Shown: positions 32,840-42,458 of the stretch, piece by piece
Layout of the letters: the number at the start of each line of letters is the position of its first letter
Numbering within the stretch: position 1 is the stretch's first letter
NCBI GenBank assembly: GCA_051006215.1
Contig: JBPCIO010000141.1
Location: 78,514 to 142,513 of the forward strand
From: CF-72 sp051006215
GTDB taxonomy: Bacteria; Chloroflexota; UBA6077; CF-72
Reading direction: 5' to 3'
Length of the DNA stretch: 64,000 nt
Notes under the pieces: generated by a model
Databases searched by the model: none
Told to the model about the DNA's origin: nothing
What the model saw: the letters and a program-made list of their open reading frames with translations, nothing else
Position numbers and translations under genes: made by a program

Positions 32840-34681
32840 ATGGTGCCACGGCAGGCAGGGGGCGGCCGCTTCTGGCGCGCGCTGCAGCGCGTTCGCAATT
32901 GGTCGCCCAGCCTCGCGCTAGGGGTCTCGCTCGTGCTCGGCGCTGTGCTCGGCCAATCGTCGCTGGCGACGGCGCAGCCTGCCGGACCTGGACTCGACTC
33001 GGGCTTCTTCCCGGCCACTGGCTACCGCATTGGCTCGCCCGAGGTACTTGCCTACTTCGAGCATCGAGGCGGCGTGCGGACGTTCGGCTACCCCGTGTCA
33101 AACGAGTTCCCGTTGCTGGGCCAACGCGTGCAGATCTTCCAACGTCAGATGGTCCGGCTAGCCGCAGACGGGACGGTCAGTACCGCCAACATCCTCGACC
33201 CTGACGTGCTGCCCGTCAGTCACATCGACGGGCTGAGCCTACCCTCGGCTGACCCCGAACTGCTTGGCGGGGCACCCGTTGCCGGCAGCGACAACTACAC
33301 TGCGCAGGCGCTGTCGTTCGTCAGCGTGTACGTACCCGACACCTGGAATGGCCTGAACGTGAATTTTCAAACCACGTTCTTGAATACGGTCACGTGTGCC
33401 GACGCCTATGGCGCTGACCCGTGCGACGAGTCGCAGCTGCCGGTCCTGGCGCTCGAGCTGTGGGGCCTTCCGACCAGCCTGCCGACGACGGATCCTGTGA
33501 ATGCCGACTTCGTCTATCAGCGGTTCCAAAAAGGGATCATGCACTTTTCACGCGCAACTGGCTTCACCCAGGGGTTGCTGATCGGAGATTGGCTCAAGCG
33601 TATCCTGGTGGGTGTCGACCTGTCGCCTGACATTGGCATGGACGTCCGCCATTCACGTTTCTTTGCGCAGTACGCACCGTCGCGCCCGTTGGCTCTGGAT
33701 CGACCGGCCGACCTACCAGATACGTCTCTGGCGCAAGCCTTCCGAGCCGACACCCTGTCTGCGGCTGGCCAGACCCAGCTCGAGCCGACGCTACCCGCCA
33801 ACGTCGCGTCGACGGCGACTTCCGTGGCGCTGACGGCTACCGCCATAACCGCAACCCAGGTGTCCTTTCAGAGTACGCAAACGGGGCTCCAGGGAACCCA
33901 GGTGGTGCTCACCCAAACCGCGGCCGCGCTCGCCGCGACCGCCCTGGTCGGGCAGTTCACGCCGACGCCGACCCCAATGGCGGCCGTCAGCACCGTACCA
34001 GTGGTCAACCTCGGCTGTATGGGCGATGAACAGTTATGGTTTACCCCCCGCAGGCCGAACATAGGCGTCCACGTCGACATCTCGGTCACTTCCCAACGCC
34101 ACCACGACGCGCGCTCCATGCGATTGACCGGTCCCCTCGATCCTGGCCCAGTCACTGAACGTACGGGCCCGCTGGGTTTTGTCTGGACCTGGACCGTGGT
34201 CCCGGCAGTCGAAGACTTCCACCAGTGGACCTTCTACGCCGATGGCCTGCGGCCGTGCATCACCTCCGGCTTCAATGCGTACCTGCCACTCGGCGCGACG
34301 TCCACGCCCACGCTTACCCCACAGGCGACCAATACGCCGGGGCCGACCTCCACGCCCACGTCGACGGTGGTTCCGATGCCGAGCGTTGCCAACGCGACCC
34401 AGAACGGGACCTGCGGCTCGGTGATCACCGTCGTTGGCAGCAACTTTGGTTCGCCGCCTTCCAATGTGGGCACCAACGTCCAGTTGCTGGCTGGTCCGAG
34501 TAACGCCGGCACGCCCAAGCTGCTGAACCTTATTGGCGGGTCGAACACGCAGCTGACCGCCACGTTGCCGAGCAACGGCTTGGTTTCGGGTGGCGGCTAT
34601 GCCCTCATCGTGTCCAATAACGGCGGCGCTTCGAACACCGTACCCTTTACCGTAACCGGCGCGCCAGGCACGACCTGTTAG
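32840..34681 (+). CDS. Secreted multidomain protein with C-terminal IPT/TIG-like domain
   Basis: About 613 residues from the ATG at 32840, which has GGAGG ten bases upstream (TTG 32819 is also in frame). A signal sequence (LALGVSLVLGAVLGQSSLAT) leads to a domain with GYRIGSPEVLAYFEHRGG and VRTFGYPVSNEF, a repeat-like motif common in exported Chloroflexota proteins. Next come a Thr/Ala-rich low-complexity stretch (residues about 315-370), a beta-rich domain with two Cys, a Thr/Pro linker, and a C-terminal domain with GSVITVVGSNFGSPPSNVG, typical of IPT/TIG immunoglobulin-like folds. Function is unknown; a surface or matrix role is likely. Confidence 0.78.
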   Translation: MVPRQAGGGRFWRALQRVRNWSPSLALGVSLVLGAVLGQSSLATAQPAGPGLDSGFFPATGYRIGSPEVLAYFEHRGGVRTFGYPVSNEFPLLGQRVQIFQRQMVRLAADGTVSTANILDPDVLPVSHIDGLSLPSADPELLGGAPVAGSDNYTAQALSFVSVYVPDTWNGLNVNFQTTFLNTVTCADAYGADPCDESQLPVLALELWGLPTSLPTTDPVNADFVYQRFQKGIMHFSRATGFTQGLLIGDWLKRILVGVDLSPDIGMDVRHSRFFAQYAPSRPLALDRPADLPDTSLAQAFRADTLSAAGQTQLEPTLPANVASTATSVALTATAITATQVSFQSTQTGLQGTQVVLTQTAAALAATALVGQFTPTPTPMAAVSTVPVVNLGCMGDEQLWFTPRRPNIGVHVDISVTSQRHHDARSMRLTGPLDPGPVTERTGPLGFVWTWTVVPAVEDFHQWTFYADGLRPCITSGFNAYLPLGATSTPTLTPQATNTPGPTSTPTSTVVPMPSVANATQNGTCGSVITVVGSNFGSPPSNVGTNVQLLAGPSNAGTPKLLNLIGGSNTQLTATLPSNGLVSGGGYALIVSNNGGASNTVPFTVTGAPGTTC

Positions 34682-34813
34682 CTCGCGGCTCGTCTCATCC
34701 CGCCAGCCTTTGCAACCCTGGCGCGGGCCGCGGCGTCTAAATCAAAAGGCCGTGTCGGTGAAAGGGCGTTCACCCGAAAACGCTTGCCTGATGATCCTAA
34801 GGAAGGCTCCTGA

Positions 34814-37249
34814 ATGATGCGTACTCGCGGTCGATCCTCCCTCAGACCGTTGCTGTTAGCCGGCGCGCTCGCCAGCACTCTGCTCGTGGCGGCGTGTGGA
34901 GCCCGTCCACCCGCGGCGCCTGCCGCGGCACCCACCCCGGTGCCGGCTTCACCAGTCAGCGCTCAGATAGTCACGTGTGGGGTCATTCAACAAACGCTGT
35001 CCTACAGCGGCGATATCCGCGCTCGCGAACAGATCAGCGTGCTACCCAAGAACACTGGTCGTGTCGCTCGCATGCTGGTCGACGTTGGGAGTACGGTCAA
35101 GGCTGGCGATACGCTAGCGACGCTCGAGCAGGAGACTGCGCAGATTAGCTCCTTGCAGGCCAAAGCTACGCTGGCCGGGGCCCAGGCCAAGCTGGTCACG
35201 CTCCAGGCGGGCGCGAAGTCTGACGACGTCGCCGCCGCGGAAGCAGCCCTCGTCCAGCAGCAGGTGCATCTGCAGAGCATGCAATCCGGCGGTCGCGCCG
35301 AAGACATCCAGCTCGCCCAGGCAGCGCTCGATGCGCAGCAGGCCAAGCTCGACTTGATGGTTCAGGGCGGACGCCCAGAAGCTGTCCAGCAGGCCCAGGA
35401 CGCGCTCGACTCGGCCAATGCCAAGCTGACTGCGCTCCAGAATGGTGCCACCAGCGACATCAAGCAAGCCGCCCAGAGCGCCGTTGACTCAGACCAGGCC
35501 GCGCTCGCCAGCGCCGAAGCAGCGTATGCGGCCATCGGCGGCAACAACGCCGCCGACCTGCAAGCCGCCCAGAGTCAGGTCGATACGCTCACCGCCGCGG
35601 CCCAGTCAGCACAGGCAGCGGTGGCTTCAGCCGACGCCGCACTCAGCAACTTGCAGGGCACCGCGCCGGCCGACATCCAACAAGCCCAAAGCGCATTAGA
35701 TCAAGCGCAGGCCCAACTGAAGTCCGCTGAGGCAGCACTGACGCAAGGCTTCAACCCGACTCAGGCGTCGATCGCCCAGGCCCAGGCAGCGGTGGAACAG
35801 GCGCAAGCCGGGCGGCAATCGGCAGAATCCCAGCAGACTGCCCTCGAACAGGGCGTCGCCCAGCCGTGCGCCAACACGAGCGTTGCCCCTGGCGTCACGA
35901 TCAGCCGCAACAGCACTGCCTGCGGCGAGGCGAAAGCGTCAGCCGACGCAGCCATTCAGGCAGCCAACGCCGCGGTTGAATCCGCTCAGGGGCAACTTGA
36001 TTTGCTCAAACGCGGCGGCAGCCCAGCCCAACAAGCGCAATTGCAGGCCGCGGTGGCCCAGGCGCAAGCAAGCGCCATTGCCACCAAGACTCGTCTAGAC
36101 GCGCTCAAGAATGGCGGTATCGACGCCCAGCGCGCTCAGCTTCAGGCCGCCAGAGCTCTGGCCCAGAGCCAGTTCCTGGCCAGTCAGCAGAATCTGGTGG
36201 TTGGCCAGGCGCGTCTGACCGCAATTGGCAACGGAACCCAGGACGCGCAGGTCAAGAACGCTGCGGCCCAGGTGACAGCGTCTCGCGAACGCCTCAAGAG
36301 CGACCAGGCCAAGCTCGAGCAGCTCGTCGGCGGACCCACCGACGAAGACCTCCAGCAGGCCCAGTCGGCCGTCGACCAAGCCGTCCAGCAGTTGACCCTG
36401 GCCACGCAGCCGAGCACCCAGCAGGACATCCGCGCCCAGCGTGCGGGAGTCGAGCAAACCCGCCTCCAACTGCTCAAAGCGAAGGCTCCGTATACCGACT
36501 ACGACCTCCAGCAGCAGGAGCAGGCGGTGGCGCAAGCTGAGGCTACGTTGCGCTCGCGGCAGAATCCGTACACCGAGCAGGATCTGGCAGCCGCTCAGTC
36601 AGCCGTAGATCAGGCACAGGCTCAGCTGGACCTGGCGGACCTTGGCGTAAAGGACACCACTATCGTCGCGCCTGTCGACGGCGCAATCTCCGAGCGGCTT
36701 GTTTCCCCAGGCGCGCTGGTCGGCCCGACAACACCGATCGTCACCCTCGTCCCCCCGTCGCTGGAGCTGGTCGTCAACGTCGAGGAGCGGCAGCTGGGCC
36801 AGGTGGCCGAGGGTCAGTCGGTCCAACTTACTGTGCCCGCGTTTCCGCAGCAAACATTCACTGGCGCGATAAAATCAATCGCGCCGACCGTCGACAGCAA
36901 GAGTCGGACGGCTGCGGTACGGGTCGAGCCCAAGGACGACGGCAGCAAACTTCGGGCTGGCATGTTCGCCCAGCTGAACATCATCACGGCTGAGAAGCAG
37001 AACGCCCTGATCGTGCCGAAGCAAGCCATCCTGAGCGGCGCACCTGGCACCGAGCCGCTGCTGATCGCCATCGACCCGGCCGGGCGGGTGCATCGCCAGC
37101 CAGTTCGGCTCGGCCTGCAGAGCGATACGGCAACCGAGATTCTCTCGGGCATCGACGATGGTCAGCTCGTCGCCACTAGCAGCCTCAGCGACCTGAGCGA
37201 TGGCGACATTGTCACCCCGCAGATCGACACCCGCACCCCCTTGCCCTGA
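34814..37249 (+). CDS. HlyD-family periplasmic adaptor-like lipoprotein with very long coiled coil
   Basis: An 811-residue lipoprotein (lipobox LLVAAC, Cys28). It has the membrane-fusion-protein layout: a split biotinyl-lipoyl domain (VARMLVDVGSTVKAGDTLAT; DTTIVAPVDGAISERLVSPG), an alpha-helical hairpin between the halves, then beta-barrel and membrane-proximal domains (LIVPKQAILSG). The hairpin spans roughly residues 110-605 and is rich in Ala, Gln and Leu heptads with repeated DL/DI-QxAQxALDxAxAxL units. Usual adaptors have hairpins of 60-200 residues, so this one is several times longer. No ABC transporter or outer-membrane channel gene is next to it. It may span a thick envelope or belong to an efflux system elsewhere. 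Confidence 0.85.
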   Translation: MMRTRGRSSLRPLLLAGALASTLLVAACGARPPAAPAAAPTPVPASPVSAQIVTCGVIQQTLSYSGDIRAREQISVLPKNTGRVARMLVDVGSTVKAGDTLATLEQETAQISSLQAKATLAGAQAKLVTLQAGAKSDDVAAAEAALVQQQVHLQSMQSGGRAEDIQLAQAALDAQQAKLDLMVQGGRPEAVQQAQDALDSANAKLTALQNGATSDIKQAAQSAVDSDQAALASAEAAYAAIGGNNAADLQAAQSQVDTLTAAAQSAQAAVASADAALSNLQGTAPADIQQAQSALDQAQAQLKSAEAALTQGFNPTQASIAQAQAAVEQAQAGRQSAESQQTALEQGVAQPCANTSVAPGVTISRNSTACGEAKASADAAIQAANAAVESAQGQLDLLKRGGSPAQQAQLQAAVAQAQASAIATKTRLDALKNGGIDAQRAQLQAARALAQSQFLASQQNLVVGQARLTAIGNGTQDAQVKNAAAQVTASRERLKSDQAKLEQLVGGPTDEDLQQAQSAVDQAVQQLTLATQPSTQQDIRAQRAGVEQTRLQLLKAKAPYTDYDLQQQEQAVAQAEATLRSRQNPYTEQDLAAAQSAVDQAQAQLDLADLGVKDTTIVAPVDGAISERLVSPGALVGPTTPIVTLVPPSLELVVNVEERQLGQVAEGQSVQLTVPAFPQQTFTGAIKSIAPTVDSKSRTAAVRVEPKDDGSKLRAGMFAQLNIITAEKQNALIVPKQAILSGAPGTEPLLIAIDPAGRVHRQPVRLGLQSDTATEILSGIDDGQLVATSSLSDLSDGDIVTPQIDTRTPLP

Positions 37250-37307
37250 CCACGTCGCCGCGTGGGATTGCTTGTCGGAGGCGCATCAAAATAAGGAACG
37301 AGCTGGT

Positions 37308-38249
37308 CTAGTAGAAGACAGACCGCGTGCGGTGGCGGGGTTGAGCCTTGTAGGCGGACGCCTGCCCGCGGTTCCAGAGCACGTAGTCGAGCTGCATGCA
37401 GGTCGCTGGCTGGCCTCGGGTCCGGAGGGCCTGGGCGATCAGCTCGACTGCGTGGACGGCGCAACTACGTATCTCCAGCTCTTCGATCGAGCCGGATGGG
37501 ATGAGCTCGGCGCGGTTGATGCGCTCCAGCAACTCCGGCTCGTAGCCCAGGATGCCGTCCACTCGCAACACGTGCGGCACGAGGTTATCGGCAAAGATCG
37601 TCAGGCGGTCCAAATCCGAAAACGTCGCGACGTGTGCCACGCTCAGATCAGCCGCGGTGAGCTGTGCGCGCTTGTAGAAGCCGACGTCGCGATAGAAGGG
37701 CATCTGCGCCAGCATGCCCACGAGCCGCTCGGCACGACCCTCGGCGGCGTCCACGAGTGCGCCAAACGAGCCGCCAAAGCGCGAGTCCACGTAGCTGCCC
37801 AGATCGTTCAGCGCCCGTGCGAACAGGCCCATCAGCTCGTCGACAGCCGCGTCGGCGCCGAGTTCCTGGCCGAAGATGCGAGCGCATGCGTTGGGAGTCA
37901 ACTCTTGCAGCTGGTCGGTGCTGAACGGCCCGCACGCCTCGAACCGTTCTTTGAGGCTGCTGGCGACCGTGAAATACCCCGACAACGCTGGCCGCTTCTT
38001 CAGCCTGGGAAAATACCCTGAACCAAAGTTGATGGCGTCCAGCTGGACGAGATAGGCCAGCGTTGCAGCGCGATCTCCCAAAAAGTGAGTAGCCGGATCG
38101 AGCTCAGGCGCGCGCGCCGCCTCGAGCGGCAACGATGCCGCATAGGCCTCGAGAGCGTCCTCCTGGATCACCACGAATGTTGCCGACCTGGCTGTGGCCG
38201 CGGCGGACGCCCGCACTTGATCCAGCAACCCCGGCATGTCCATAGCCAT
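37308..38249 (-). CDS. Queuosine salvage protein (DUF2419/Qng1 family)
   Basis: A 313-residue member of the family that hydrolyses queuosine-5'-monophosphate to release the base queuine. Signature segments are HFLGDRAATLAYLVQLDAIN followed by FGSGYFP, and FSDLDRLTIFADNLVPHVLR, with Asp residues at the positions linked to nucleoside binding. The C-terminus QLDYVLWNRGQ is also typical. The start ATG is 24 bases from the divergent plsX start, so the two share a promoter region. Bacteria with this enzyme recover queuine for tRNA modification; other queuosine genes are not in the window. Confidence 0.9.
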   Translation of the reverse strand: MAMDMPGLLDQVRASAAATARSATFVVIQEDALEAYAASLPLEAARAPELDPATHFLGDRAATLAYLVQLDAINFGSGYFPRLKKRPALSGYFTVASSLKERFEACGPFSTDQLQELTPNACARIFGQELGADAAVDELMGLFARALNDLGSYVDSRFGGSFGALVDAAEGRAERLVGMLAQMPFYRDVGFYKRAQLTAADLSVAHVATFSDLDRLTIFADNLVPHVLRVDGILGYEPELLERINRAELIPSGSIEELEIRSCAVHAVELIAQALRTRGQPATCMQLDYVLWNRGQASAYKAQPRHRTRSVFY

Positions 38250-38272
38250 TTCGTGAATAATGCCTGAAGGCT

Positions 38273-39286
38273 ATGCTTCGCGTTGCGCTGGATGCTATGG
38301 GTGGCGACCACGCGCCACTGGCGCCAGTCACAGGCGCAGTCCAGGCAGCACGTGCCTGGGGCTACCAAATCCAACTGGTCGGACGCGAAGCCGAGGTTCG
38401 CGAGGCGCTGCGGCACCAGGGCGACCTTTCCGACGTACACCACTTGCTGCACGTCGTCGACGCCGCTGAAGTGATCGAGATGGGTGAACACCCCGCCACC
38501 GCCGTGCGCTCGAAGCGTCACTCGTCTATCGCGGCAGCGGTCGAATCGGTCAAATCCGGGCGCGCGGACTGTGTCGTGTCGGCTGGCAACACGGGCGGAG
38601 TTCTGGCGACTGCGCTCCTGGGGCTTCGACGGATCGAGGGCATAACCAGCGAGCGGCCAGCTCTGGCAGCAGTGATACCCACCCTCACGAGCATGTCCAT
38701 CTTGCTGGACGCTGGCGCAAACGTGGACGTGAAGCCGGAGTGGCTGGCGCAGTTCGCCTTGATGGGCAGCATCTACGCCGAAATCGCGCTGGGTCGAGCC
38801 CGTCCCTCGGTGGCGACCCTTTCCAACGGCGAAGAGGAAGGCAAGGGCAACGCCGCGCTAGCCGAGGCCATCCCGCTCATCCGCGCTCTGCCGATCAACT
38901 ACGTTGGCAACGTCGAAGGCAAAGACGTGACGTCTGGCGCAGTCGACGTGATTGTCGTCGACGGCTTCGCAGGCAACATCTTCCTCAAAGGCGCCGAGGG
39001 TGTCGTTGCCACCATGACCGAGCTCATCCGCCAGGAGCTGACCAGCACCCCATTGCGCAAAGCGCTGGCGGCCGGGCTGCGACCCGCGTTTCGATCGATC
39101 CGCCGCAGGCTCAGCTACGAGGAGTACGGGGGGGTGCCCTTGTTGGGCGTCAACGGCGTCTGCATCGTCGCCCACGGCCGCTCGACCCCGTACGCAATGC
39201 AGAACGCGATCAAGGCCGGCGCCCGCTGCGTGGAGCTGCAGTTGGTCGAGCGGATCCGCGAGCGGTTACTCACGTCGCCCCAGTAG
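38273..39286 (+). CDS. plsX: Phosphate acyltransferase PlsX
   Basis: A 337-residue enzyme that makes acyl-phosphate from acyl-ACP for phosphatidic acid synthesis, working with PlsY. The N-terminal signature MLRVALDAMGGDHAPLAPVT, VVSAGNTGGVLA, and VDVIVVDGFAGNIFLK are all present at full length. It is not next to fabD/fabH/acpP as in many bacteria, and its upstream region is shared with the queuosine-salvage gene. Confidence 0.96.
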   Translation: MLRVALDAMGGDHAPLAPVTGAVQAARAWGYQIQLVGREAEVREALRHQGDLSDVHHLLHVVDAAEVIEMGEHPATAVRSKRHSSIAAAVESVKSGRADCVVSAGNTGGVLATALLGLRRIEGITSERPALAAVIPTLTSMSILLDAGANVDVKPEWLAQFALMGSIYAEIALGRARPSVATLSNGEEEGKGNAALAEAIPLIRALPINYVGNVEGKDVTSGAVDVIVVDGFAGNIFLKGAEGVVATMTELIRQELTSTPLRKALAAGLRPAFRSIRRRLSYEEYGGVPLLGVNGVCIVAHGRSTPYAMQNAIKAGARCVELQLVERIRERLLTSPQ

Positions 39287-39317
39287 AGAACCGGCGTCGC
39301 GCGCGAAGCGTTCCCGA

Positions 39318-40064
39318 TCAACACCGCCCCGCCAGCTGACACACGTCGGCAACCGCGTCGTTCCACGCCGCGGCGTCCCCGCTGTTGGCTGATTGCAGCA
39401 GCCGCCGACCAACAGCCCGCAGCAGCTCGCTCTCCGGCGTCGAGTTCGAGCGAGACAGAATCAGGTTGTTGGCCCGCGTTGCCAGCTCACGACTGGGCGG
39501 CTCCGCGTGCAGCATGGCAAATACGGCGTCCGCTGCCCCGCGCCCAATGGGCCGACTGGCTGGCACCAACGACAGATCCGCCGGTGGCGGTCTCAGGGGC
39601 TCGACCGACAGTTGTACCGCCTGGAACAGGTACACCACCAGAGCAGCAATCAGCGGCAGTGCCACAACCAGCAGCATCCCCGTCTGCCGATCGAACCCGG
39701 AGCGTCCCGCAGAGTGAGCAGCGCTGGTGCGAACAACCCGATACCGCGGCCGCTGGCTCGTGAAACTCGCTGATGGCGCGTAGCGCACCGTCGTGGGCGG
39801 CGTCGGCGCGACGCGGGCAGCAGCATGCCGCCAGCCTAACCTCAGCTGGTCATAGCTGGCACGTGTGTCCGGATCGAGCAGGACCGACTTGGCGACATTG
39901 AAGCGCGCCATTTGCGCCGCGGCGATCGTCGATCCAGCGTTGAGGTCGGGGTGAAATGCCTTGGCCAGGCGTCGGTACGCTGCCTGGATCTCCTCAGCTG
40001 GCGCGCCGGGCGTCACGCCGAGCAGCTGATAGTAGTCTGTTGTGGGATCAAAGGGGACGCGCAT
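39318..40064 (-). CDS. DnaJ-domain membrane protein
   Basis: A 248-residue protein. Residues about 9-72 form a J-domain (DYYQLLGVTPGAPAEEIQAA, then the HPD motif at residues 38-40), which stimulates DnaK ATPase. It lacks the Gly/Phe, zinc-finger and substrate domains of true DnaJ. A single transmembrane segment (GMLLVVALPLIAALVVYLFQ) near residue 140 leads to a C-terminal domain of about 80 residues with no recognisable family. It is probably a membrane-tethered co-chaperone. It is convergent with plsX. Confidence 0.88.
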   Translation of the reverse strand: MRVPFDPTTDYYQLLGVTPGAPAEEIQAAYRRLAKAFHPDLNAGSTIAAAQMARFNVAKSVLLDPDTRASYDQLRLGWRHAAARVAPTPPTTVRYAPSASFTSQRPRYRVVRTSAAHSAGRSGFDRQTGMLLVVALPLIAALVVYLFQAVQLSVEPLRPPPADLSLVPASRPIGRGAADAVFAMLHAEPPSRELATRANNLILSRSNSTPESELLRAVGRRLLQSANSGDAAAWNDAVADVCQLAGRC

Positions 40065-40191
40065 AGAGGCCGAGCGGTCACGCCGCCTCCCCCATTTTAG
40101 GACTAGCCCGCTTGGTCCAGATGTTCGCGGATCGAACGGGTGCTTGCGAGGTGTAGGCAGTGAGGGTTCCAGCGACCACTACTATGTGTCG

Positions 40192-40539
40192 ATGACTCAG
40201 AGTGCCACCATCGCATTCGACGAGTTTCTGGCTGTGGATGTGCGGGTCGGGCGGATCGTCGACGTGAAGCCGTTCCCGGCCGCTCGCAAGCCGGCCTACC
40301 AGCTCGAAGTCGACTTCGGCCCCGAGATCGGACATCGCCGCTCGAGCGCCCAACTGACCCAGCGCTATCCTTCCGATCAGCTGCTCGGTCGCCAAGTTCT
40401 GGCCGTCATCAATTTCCCGCCCCGACAGATCGCCACGTTCCTTTCCGAAGTCCTCGTGCTCGGCGTCCCCGATGCCGACGGCAACGTGGTCCTGGTTGAA
40501 CCACAAGCGGACGTACCTCTTGGAGGTCGGCTGTTCTAG
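40192..40539 (+). CDS. csaA: tRNA-binding/chaperone-like protein CsaA
   Basis: A 115-residue protein of the CsaA family. DVRVGRIVDVKPFPAARKPA, DFGPEIGHRRSSAQLT and AVINFPPRQIATFLSEVLVL are diagnostic, and length is normal. CsaA is a dimeric OB-fold protein that binds tRNA and has been linked to protein export and chaperoning. The ATG at 40192 is chosen; the frame is open back to 40042 but the added residues are not conserved. Confidence 0.94.
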   Translation: MTQSATIAFDEFLAVDVRVGRIVDVKPFPAARKPAYQLEVDFGPEIGHRRSSAQLTQRYPSDQLLGRQVLAVINFPPRQIATFLSEVLVLGVPDADGNVVLVEPQADVPLGGRLF

Positions 40540-40548
40540 CGAAGACCG

Positions 40549-41325
40549 TCAGCGGAACATGTCCGTTGCCGCGGGCCGGACGATCTCCCTGGCTGAGCCG
40601 GAGCCGATCGCGCGCTCCAGGCCACGCACGAGCGCAACCGGCACCCCATCCACCTTGCCCATCACCAGCTCGGCCGCCGAGGACAACTCGTCGGCCGTGG
40701 CCAGCAGGGTGACCCGCAGCTCGTACCCAGTCGGGTCGAGCTGTCCTTCGAAGTGGCGCATGGACTCGACCCCGGCCACGCCGATGGCCACATTAACCTG
40801 ACCTTCGCGCCAGGCGCGGCCGAATGTGTCCGAAATCACGATGCCAATGTTTGCGCCGCTGGCCTGGCTCAGAGCGCTGCGGAGCCGCTCGGCAGAGGCA
40901 TCAGGGTCCAGCGGCAAGAGCGTCACGGAGTTGGCGCCAACATTGGATTGGTCGACGCCAGCGTTGGCGCACACTAGACCATGCCGGGTTTCGCTAATGA
41001 TCACGCCACGTTCCATGCGCACGATGCGGCGGCTCTCACGTAGGACCAGCTCGACCACGCGCGCATCTTTGTGCCACAGTTCTGCCCACTCAGTGGCAAG
41101 CGGCGACGGCTCGACTTCGTCTAACCGCACCACGCAGCCTTCCGCTTTCGATACCACCTTTTGGGTAACGACGAGGATGTCGCCGTCCCGCAGCGGAGTG
41201 CCCTGGGTCACGAGCGCAGCGCCAATCACACCGGCCAGGTCGGTGCCGGGCTCGATCTCGCCGAGACCGTATACCGGGAGAAGCTGTACACCTAGGTTGG
41301 GCACGGTCCGTTGAGCGTAGATCAA
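40549..41325 (-). CDS. cofE: Coenzyme F420-0:L-glutamate ligase
   Basis: A 258-residue CofE/FbiB-N family enzyme that adds glutamate residues to F420-0 with GTP. Conserved parts are LPVYGLGEIEPGTDLAGVI, LVVTQKVVSKAEG, ETRHGLVCANAGVDQSNV and GIVISDTFGRAWREGQVNVA. It is a single-domain form, as in archaea, not the two-domain FbiB of actinobacteria. The rest of the F420 pathway is not in the window. It is convergent with csaA with nine bases between the stops. Confidence 0.95.
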   Translation of the reverse strand: MIYAQRTVPNLGVQLLPVYGLGEIEPGTDLAGVIGAALVTQGTPLRDGDILVVTQKVVSKAEGCVVRLDEVEPSPLATEWAELWHKDARVVELVLRESRRIVRMERGVIISETRHGLVCANAGVDQSNVGANSVTLLPLDPDASAERLRSALSQASGANIGIVISDTFGRAWREGQVNVAIGVAGVESMRHFEGQLDPTGYELRVTLLATADELSSAAELVMGKVDGVPVALVRGLERAIGSGSAREIVRPAATDMFR

Positions 41326-41566
41326 TCAGCCAGTTCCCGCACGGCGCGACGCCGACAGCGCCGGCCGAGGTTTCCAACCGGCCGGCCGCAACCCGCCGCG
41401 CCACCGAAAGCGTGCGCCGGCACGAGGCGCAGCAGAATACGCGCTTGGCCACGCCACCCTTGGAATAGCCTTGCTGGCTCCGGGCGAGTTGATGCGCCAA
41501 CAGCTTACCGACAGCTTTGCCCTTGGTTACACTTCGGGGACACTTCACGAGTTGAACCTTTGACAG

Positions 41567-42454
41567 ATGATTAAACTTGGCATCGACGCTCTATCCGCGT
41601 CGCGGACGGCACAGGTCGTTCAAATCCTTGAATCCGATATCGAGATCCAGACGCTGTGGTACATGGCCAACCGCACGTCACGCCGGGCGGGGGTCAACGA
41701 TCACGGTCCGGTCCACGTCCGTACCGCCATGCACCATGGCGATAGCCTGCTGCATCTGCTGATCGAGGCTGGCGTCCGGCCCAATTGTGTCAGCGACCAC
41801 GCGCTGACCGAAGACGACGCGCGGGTTGTGGTCTTGCTCGGGCTGGCGATGCATGACATCGGCATGTCGGTTCACCGCGACCGGCACGAATTGTTGAGCG
41901 TGCCGCTGGCGTTGGACTGGCTGCGGCGCAAGCTGCCGCCGATCTACGTCGAGCCGCAGCTTACGGTCGTCATTTCTGAGGTGGTGCACGCCGTTCTGGC
42001 GCACAACGTCCACGAGCGCTGCCTCACGCTCGAAGCGGGAATCGTCAAAGTAGCCGATGCGCTGGACATGACCAAGGGCCGCTCGCGCAAAGCGATCAGC
42101 GCCGGCAAGATTGACATTCACTCGATCTCCGCCGCGGCGGTTGAGGCGGTTCGGGTGACCCGGGGAACCAACAAACCTATCCGCGTCGAGGTCGACATCA
42201 ACAACCCATCGGCTGTTTTCCACCTCAAGGAGGTCTTTGGCCAGAAGCTGGCGCATAGCACCCTCGAGCCATATGTCGAAGTGCCCAAGCTCGACGAGCT
42301 GCTCGAGTCTCTGCGGGAGCTCGGCCGCAGCGCCGATCCACAGCGCGACGCCGAGGCAGCCGCCAGCACGGCCGAAGCCCCGCGTCCCGACGGCCGCGGC
42401 CTGGGCGAACCCGTCGGCATCGGCCGCGGCCGAGTACCCACCACGATCGCCTGA
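41567..42454 (+). CDS. HD-domain phosphohydrolase-like protein
   Basis: A 295-residue protein with HD-superfamily metal-site motifs: NDHGPVHVRTAMHHGDSLL with a first His, AMHDIGMSVHRDRHE (the HD pair), and a later His/Asp in HAVLAHNVHER and KVADALDMTKG. Such proteins hydrolyse nucleotides or second messengers; a substrate is not evident. The last 40 residues are a low-complexity Ala/Pro/Gly tail. The ATG at 41567 follows a 241-bp gap after the divergent cofE, in which I see no other gene. Confidence 0.85.
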   Translation: MIKLGIDALSASRTAQVVQILESDIEIQTLWYMANRTSRRAGVNDHGPVHVRTAMHHGDSLLHLLIEAGVRPNCVSDHALTEDDARVVVLLGLAMHDIGMSVHRDRHELLSVPLALDWLRRKLPPIYVEPQLTVVISEVVHAVLAHNVHERCLTLEAGIVKVADALDMTKGRSRKAISAGKIDIHSISAAAVEAVRVTRGTNKPIRVEVDINNPSAVFHLKEVFGQKLAHSTLEPYVEVPKLDELLESLRELGRSADPQRDAEAAASTAEAPRPDGRGLGEPVGIGRGRVPTTIA

Positions 42455-42458
42455 AAAG

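Noticed and set aside
41326..41566. Minus-strand frame (from 41548) with a CCASC motif considered as a small zinc-ribbon protein
   Set aside because: The frame runs on deep into cofE without a stop and is basic and low in complexity; no ribosome site or known family.
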